Below, one piece after another: positions 58,239 through 64,000 of a DNA stretch of 64,000 bases. Every line of letters begins with the position of its first letter. Position 1 is the first letter of the stretch. The notes under the pieces are model-generated. The model saw only the letters and a list, made by a program, of their open reading frames with translations, had not been told where the DNA came from and searched no databases. The position numbers and the translations under genes were made by a program. The DNA comes from Neocallimastix lanati (nom. inval.) (Eukaryota > Neocallimastigomycota > Neocallimastigomycetes > Neocallimastigales > Neocallimastigaceae): contig JACVTC010000096.1 of NCBI GenBank assembly GCA_016946835.1, positions 400,001-464,000 on the forward strand, in the 5' to 3' direction.

Positions 58239-60010
58239 TGATTTATACCTAATATTCTTAATCTACAAAAATTAAATTTTGTAGAAGTGAATAAAAGGAT
58301 AAATACTGAATAAAATTGATTTAAGAAATTTAAAAAAAAATAAATATGTTTTATTATTAAACACAAAAATGTTTTATTAAAAAATTTATTTTTATTTTAA
58401 TATTAATCTTTATTTATTTAATAATTAATTTTGTTTAAATTAATAAAATAATTGTTAAAACTAATAAAATAATAAAATGAAATATTTATTATTTATACTA
58501 ATTTATTTTAAATTTTAATAATAAAATTGATTATTAATAACTAATAAAATATATAATAATTTATCAAAATAATTAATAATCATAAAAATTGATTATTAAA
58601 AACTAATAAAATATCTATAATAATTTATTAAATAATTAATAATCTTACTTTTTGATTATTAAAACTAATAAAATATTTATAATAATTTATTAAATAATTA
58701 ATAATAAAGAATAATTTATAAGAAATATTTACATGTTTTTATATTTTTCTTTGATTTTAAACTATTTACATTAAAAATAATAAAATTAATAAAAGAGAAA
58801 TAAAGAATAATTTATTATTAAATTAAACAATATTTACAATTAAAATGTTAATAAAGATGAGTTTTAAAATGTTATTTTAATTACAATTTGTTTATAAAAG
58901 TTGAGTTATAAAATAAATAAAATAATCATTATTTTAAATGAAAGTAACTTAAAAAATTATTTAACTATTTAATTTTAATTTTGCGATGTTTATAAGTTTG
59001 TTTATTTGTTATTTATAATTTATTAAATTTGTTTATTATTTTGTTTATTTGGAGTTTTAGAAAAATATCATTTATTAATTTATTTTAGTTTTTAATTAAA
59101 ATTATTAATGATCAATTAATTTATTATTATTTTATTTTAATTATTTTTATTTAATTAATTTTTCTTAAATATGGATTTAATTTTTTTTAGAATGGATTAA
59201 TTTTTGGGTTAAGTTAGACAAGAATGTTAAAAAGTAAACAGGTTGAATTTAACGAGGAATCAGGTTGATATATCTATATAATATAACTATATAGATATAA
59301 GTAAATTACTAAAATAAAAGAGTTATAAAGTTAAATTTGTTAATTTAACACTTAATTAAAACTAATAATTGGTTTGATATGATAAAAATTTTTATTTATT
59401 AATAAAAATATATAGTTATATTATAATAGGTTAACTATAACCTTACAAAGAACAAAAAGATAAATTTGAATTTTCTTTTTATACTTTGTAGGTTTGAGAA
59501 TATTGATAATAATAATATAAAGTTGATAATAATAATATTTAGTATAAGAATATGTTTAATATAAATAAATTATATTTTTTAATCTAATATATTAGCTAAT
59601 ATATATAATATAATATTAAATTTAAATATTTAATATAGTAATTAATAATTAATAATTAATTAAATCAATATAACATAAATTAATACATAAACATTAATTT
59701 ATGAATCAAGGATGACATGACCAAATGATTCATGTTAATAAATATTTTATTTATTAATAATATTTAAGTTTAATATGATATCATTAGAATCAGTAGGCCT
59801 AAGCTGGTCCTAAGATGATCAAATAACTTATAATATTATAAAATAAATAAAATTTAAAGAATAATTAATGAATTATAAATTTTTATTAATTATTTAGATT
59901 TTAATAATTTTAATTGAAATTAATTGAAATTGAAATTTAATTCAGTTGTAATTTCAACAAGAATTTGTTTTTTATTATTTATTTTAATTTAATAATTTTG
60001 TTATTTATCA
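58239..60010. repeat. LTR R1b, interrupted by K2, TSD GTAT
   Basis: TGATTTATACCTAATATTC...GTTATTTATCA, a copy of R1a (43759-44730). GTAT lies at 58235-58238 and again at 60011-60014, its last T shared with the next LTR. K2 (59225-59959) sits 51 bp from its right end. Confidence 0.8.
59225..59959 (-). repeat. Solo LTR K2 in R1b, TSD AGAA
   Basis: 735 bp, TGTTAAAAAGTAAACAGG...AATTTCAACA, flanked by AGAA (59221-59224 and 59960-59963). R1a shows the empty site (GACAAGAATTTG near 44675-44686). Shares the CTTACAAAG...CTTTGTAGG inverted repeat and TATA region with K1 and K3. Confidence 0.87.
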
Positions 60011-60013
60011 GTA

Positions 60014-60572
60014 TGGTACGTTATTTTTATATATTGTACCTTTTATATGATTTGGGGAAAGCAAGTTGTAAAACTATAAAATAATATATTCTAATAAAAG
60101 AAATAAATAAAAAAATTATAACACAAAATTAATAATAAATTTTAATAAATAATAATGTGTTACTTTTAAGTCTTTATTTTATTTATAAGTTTTGTTCTTT
60201 AAATAAGTACATTTAATTTTATTATAACTTTATTATATCTTTAAATTTATATTTTAATAATAATATTAACCAAAATATCCTAAATATTTATTCACCCGAA
60301 TAAATATTTTATAATTCCTATTCTAACTATTATATTCTTTAAAGATATTAAATTATTAAGTTCCTCCTTTGTTAATATTTTATCTTTCACTTATTTTTAT
60401 ACTATAATTTATCTTAATTCTTATTGGTTATCTATTAATTAAAATTATTTTTATTAATATTATATTTTTATATACTAATTAAACCTTATACCTATTATAA
60501 TAAAATAACTAAAGAATTATTTATTTTCTTATATTTTTAATAATTTATTCTATTTTAGTAAGTAACGTACCA
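60014..60572 (-). repeat. Solo LTR P3 (TGGTAC family)
   Basis: 559 bp, TGGTACGTTATT...TAACGTACCA; a close copy of 33657-34212. It begins 3 bp after R1b ends and is followed by AGAA and the start of a TGATACGGG-type LTR. Confidence 0.85.
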
Positions 60573-60576
60573 AGAA

Positions 60577-60686
60577 TGATACGGGCTGGGTTGAAACACT
60601 AAGATATTCAAAACAAAAAAAAAATAAATATTAACACATAACTATAAAAATAAATTTGGAAACAAGAAAAAAATTAAATTTTATTT
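60577..60686 (-). repeat. Truncated start of a gypsy-type LTR
   Basis: About 106 bp beginning TGATACGGGCTGGG, matching the starts of LTR N (34217) and the G LTR (61478), then cut off at LTR K3. Confidence 0.8.
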
Positions 60687-61422
60687 TGTTAAAATTAAGA
60701 TATAAAATAGTTTTATGATTAATAACGTTACTAGGTTAATATGTTGAATTATATATTAATAATCCAACAATAATTAATTAATAATAATATAAAAATAATA
60801 TAAGATAAATAGTTAAGTTATTTAAACACTTAATATCTAAGAATATTTTAAATAATAATTTCTTTGAAGGATTTATGAAAATATTTATTTATTGAATTAT
60901 TAGTATATAATTATTGTAAATACAATAACCTTACAAAGAACATAAAAGGTAGATTTTTACATCTTTCTTTTATACTTTGTAAGTTACATAATAATAGTAT
61001 TTAATTATAAGATATTAATAATATTGTAATATGAATATTAATAAAATATTAAGATAATAACAATATCGATATGTTTAAAATATTTAATATAACTAAATAA
61101 ATTTAATTTATAATTATATAATTAATTTGAATAATTAAAAATAGTAGTTAATATATATGATGTAAACATATATATAAACATAATATAAATAAATACATGT
61201 GACGTCATATGTAGATAATTGAAATTATTAATATAAATCTTATTTACTAATATTCTCAGAATTATTAGGCCTAAGATAATTCTTTAAATATTAAATAAGA
61301 ATTTATATTAATTATTAATTATTTAAATATATATATTATTTATAATTAAATAAATAATATTTTTTAACTATTGAAATGTAAATAACTGAAATTGAGATTT
61401 CAATTCAGTTATAATTTAAACA
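60687..61422 (-). repeat. Solo LTR K3, TSD TATTT
   Basis: 736 bp, TGTTAAAATTAAG...AATTTAAACA, flanked by TATTT at 60682-60686 and 61423-61427. It contains the uninterrupted counterpart of the MULE insertion site (61159-61167). Minus-strand TATA and inverted-repeat region as in K1 and K2. Confidence 0.87.
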
Positions 61423-61473
61423 TATTTTCTTATATTTTTAATAATTTATTCTATTTTAGTGAGTAACGTATCA
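61423..61473 (-). repeat. Tail of a TGGTAC-family LTR
   Basis: 51 bp (TATTTTCTTATATTTTT...AACGTATCA) matching 60522-60572, followed by AGTA and the G LTR. AGTA also precedes P3 (60010-60013), which suggests that it is the far end of that LTR copy. Confidence 0.75.
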
Positions 61474-61477
61474 AGTA

Positions 61478-62613
61478 TGATACGGGCTGGGGTTGAAACA
61501 CTAAGATATTCAAAACAAAAAAAAATAAATATTAACACATAACTATAAAAATAAGTTTTGGAAACAAGAAAAAAAAATTAAATTTTAAAATATTCTTTAT
61601 TTAAATTTAAAATTAAAATTATTTGTTCCAAGTATTAAAAAGAAAGAAATTTATTCTTCTTTTTATACTTTTATTTTAATACATTTTATTTATTATTAAT
61701 ATATTCTTTATAAAAAAAACTATTATAACTATTTTATTTTAATTTTTAACTATTATTTTAAATTATTTTTTTTAAAAAAAAAAATAACATTTATTAAATT
61801 AAAATATAAAAATTTAATTTAGAGATTGTATCACGAAGGGCATTCCGGGCGGTAGCTTCTTCTTGATATTGTTTTTCAGAGAGAGAATTATACAGAATTG
61901 ATATTTTCTGTATTTTAGATCATTTTTTTATTATTGAAATTCTGTATTTTAGTTCATTTTTATTTTTAATAAAGATTTAATTTATTTTTGATTTTTGATT
62001 TATTTTTAGTTTATTTCAAAGGTTTTAGAAAATATTATACAGAAACTTATAATTCTGTATTTTACATCAAATATTTATTGAAATAGGTTTTTATTATTCT
62101 TAATATAAAAATAAGAATTAATAATGATTTAAATATTATATAATTTTTAATAAGAATATTTAATAATAATTTTTATTATATTTAAAATTAATAAAAGATT
62201 TTTATTAGAATATTTAATAATAATTTTTATTATATTTGATATTAATAAAAGATTTTTATAAGAATATTTAATAATAATTTTTATTATATTTGATATTAAT
62301 AAAAGATTTTAATAAGAATATTTAATAATAATTTTTATTATATTTAATATTAATAAAAGAATTTTATAAGAATATTTAATAATAATTTTTATTATATTTA
62401 ATATTAATAAAAGAATTTTATAAGAATATTTAATAATAATTTTTATTATATTTAATATTAATAAAAGAATTTTATAAGAATATTTAATAATAATTTTTAT
62501 TATATTTAATATTAATAAAAGAATTTTATAAGAATATTTAATAATAATTTTATTTTATTATTATTAAGAGTATTTAATAGGAAATACAAGGTATTTAGTG
62601 ACACCCCGTATCA
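61478..62613 (-). repeat. 3' LTR of gypsy element G
   Basis: 1,136 bp, TGATACGGGCTGGGG...GACACCCCGTATCA. Contains the 'GGGCATTCCGGGCGGTAGC' patch and 54-bp tandem repeats (62145-62545) seen in LTR N. Directly followed by a minus-strand purine tract (GCGGGGAGATTA, 62614-62626), which makes it the 3' LTR of element G. Confidence 0.88.
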
Positions 62614-62625
62614 TAATCTCCCCGC

Positions 62626-62925
62626 TTAAGATGAGACTTCGTCCCCTGAAGTCTGATTATACCAAGTATAATAATGAACAAGATTTTTCTGGTGTACATT
62701 TCTGTCAGCTATTTCACCAGTGTAAATATCACAAATACAAGCGGTATTATAATTCATTTGAACAATTCTAAAAGGACCAGTGTAAAAGGGGTCTAACTTT
62801 CTTCTTGAGAAATTTCTAACTAAAACTAAGTCCCCTGGTTCAAAAACAGTATTCATAGATTTTTGTTGTTTTCTTCTATTTTCCCATAATTTATTAGCAT
62901 TATCAATATTAGCAGTGGCTTCCAT
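62626..62925 (-). pseudogene. Integrase C-terminus of element G
   Basis: 99 residues with 'LWENRRKQQKSMNTVFEPGDLVLVRNFSRRKLDPFYTGPFRIVQMNY...VHQKNLVHYY', the F-x-GDLVLVR and GPF-x-IV motifs typical of the gypsy integrase C-terminal domain. It ends within 15 bases of the purine tract, so no chromodomain is present, unlike element I. Part of a broken element. Confidence 0.88.
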
Positions 62926-62936
62926 AATCCATTTAT

Positions 62937-63698
62937 TGTAAAGATATTATTAATATCTTTAAATAATTTTAATTAAATTTAATCATAAATTTAAGTAAAA
63001 TTAAAATAAATTTATTTGAAATCACGTGTATAAAATTATTGAAAATATTTTTAACATAATTTCGATTTTTTTCCCAATCATACTAATAAATTAAAAATTT
63101 CTCTTGTGAAACTAGTATTTGAAAATCATTTCTTTTTATGTAATATAATTTAAATAATAAGAGTTAAGATTTTTCACAAGATAAATTAACAACATGAAAC
63201 TATGCAATTAGTCATGTTGAAACTTACGGCATTTTATGCTAAATTTATATTAAATAATTATGACAACTTTTATATTATTTTTAAATAGAAAACATATAAT
63301 AAATTTACTAATAATATTTAAATAATAAATAAATAATAAATGAACTCAATTAGAATTGATTATATTTATTTTAGTTATTAATTATAATTCTCTTTATTTA
63401 GTAATAGTTAATTATTTATTATTAGTTTAGGTTAGTATTGTTTTTAAATAAATAGCTAGATAATATAATTCAATAGGAATTATATATTATAAATGTAATA
63501 AGATAAAAATATAAATAGTTATCAAATTTCATGTATTTTAATCGATGTAATTGTTATTAACGATTTCTTGTTAATAACATTTTAAAATAAATAAAGATTT
63601 TAATATTTAAAAAATTAATAAAACTTGTTCTTTAAAACTATTATTTTGTGTTTTAGTGTTATTATTGAAGTGTTGATTTATAATCTATTTTTTTACCA
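62937..63698 (-). mobile_element. Solo LTR M2 inside element G
   Basis: 762 bp, TGTAAAGATATT...TTTTTACCA on the plus strand. It is the reverse-oriented relative of the insertion at 35964-36725, with equal length within border uncertainty. Non-coding and AT-rich. No clear target duplication. Confidence 0.65.
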
Positions 63699-64000
63699 AA
63701 ACTTTATATTTATGATGAGTTGTAAATTTTCTAATTAAATATTCATCAAAGGTTTCATTTATATTTCTATCATTATATGCAATTGTTAATTCGAATGGTT
63801 GTAGATCAGTTCTACCATATAAGAGTTCAAAACTAGAAAATTTTGTAACTTCACTTTTGCAAGTTCTTAAGGCCCATAAAGCAACTGGAAGAATTTCATC
63901 CCAATTCTTTTCTGTTCCTCCAAGTAGTCTAATATATTTTATAATTTCTCTATTTCTATTTTCAACTTGGCCATTACTTTCAGGATGGTAAGTACTGATG

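Larger units (their letters stand above)
61478..64000 (-). mobile_element. Ty3/gypsy element G (3' part; continues past window)
   Basis: Minus strand: 3' LTR, purine tract, then integrase reading from beyond the window. Near 63720-64000 'HPESNGQVENRNREI' (last catalytic Glu context) and 'WALRTCKSEVTKFSSFELLYGR' are readable; at 62626-62925 the integrase C-terminus. A 762-bp solo LTR (M2) separates these parts. It is the same family as the remnant at 3857-5570. Broken at least by that insertion; the rest cannot be judged from the window. Confidence 0.85.

Overview
The window is extremely AT-rich and carries almost no host genes. The one clear RNA gene is a nuclear-type tRNA-Ile(UAU) with a 19-nt intron at the eukaryotic position. 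Together with Ty1/copia and Ty3/gypsy elements (one with a chromodomain-like tail) and a FLYWCH/MULE transposase, this points to a small AT-rich eukaryote. A fungus or fungus-like parasite (anaerobic gut fungus or microsporidian type) fits best, but the sequence alone does not settle which.

Layout. 0-5.6 kb: tRNA-Ile, two related LTR copies beginning about 70 bp upstream of it, then a copia remnant (minus) abutting a gypsy remnant (plus). 6.2-9.4 kb: old gypsy and copia scraps. 9.5-14.5 kb: a copia element with both LTRs. 15.7-17.5 kb: a broken gene with ricin-B-like (QxW) repeats. 17.6-26 kb: repeat X, a 1.08-kb insertion and a copia element (minus) whose left LTR holds a solo LTR with a 5-bp target duplication. 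26.9-31.7 kb: the most gene-like part, two related secreted Cys-rich proteins (minus), separated by a MULE-type MITE with a 9-bp target duplication and a very young gag-only LTR element. 33.2-38.8 kb: a head-to-tail array of LTRs with a copia element nested in one. 39-45.4 kb: a gag-only gypsy remnant among solo LTRs. 45.8-51 kb: a chromovirus-type gypsy element (minus). 51-62.6 kb: another LTR array, holding a 5.2-kb MULE DNA transposon with 9-bp target duplications, a broken transposase and a large internal satellite. 62.6-64 kb: the 3' end of a gypsy element running off the window.

Three signals stand out. First, LTRs of several families sit head to tail with only 3-4 bp between them, reusing the same short target (AGAA/GAAT in one array, GTAT in the other). 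Second, several insertions are flanked by direct repeats 150-470 bp long, far beyond normal target duplications. Third, a Mutator-like transposon and a related MITE have clean 8-9 bp target duplications, and an empty-site paralogue of the large one lies 4 kb away. The two secreted proteins are the best candidates for undescribed host genes. All LTR elements are treated as fossils and described only by family, parts and borders.
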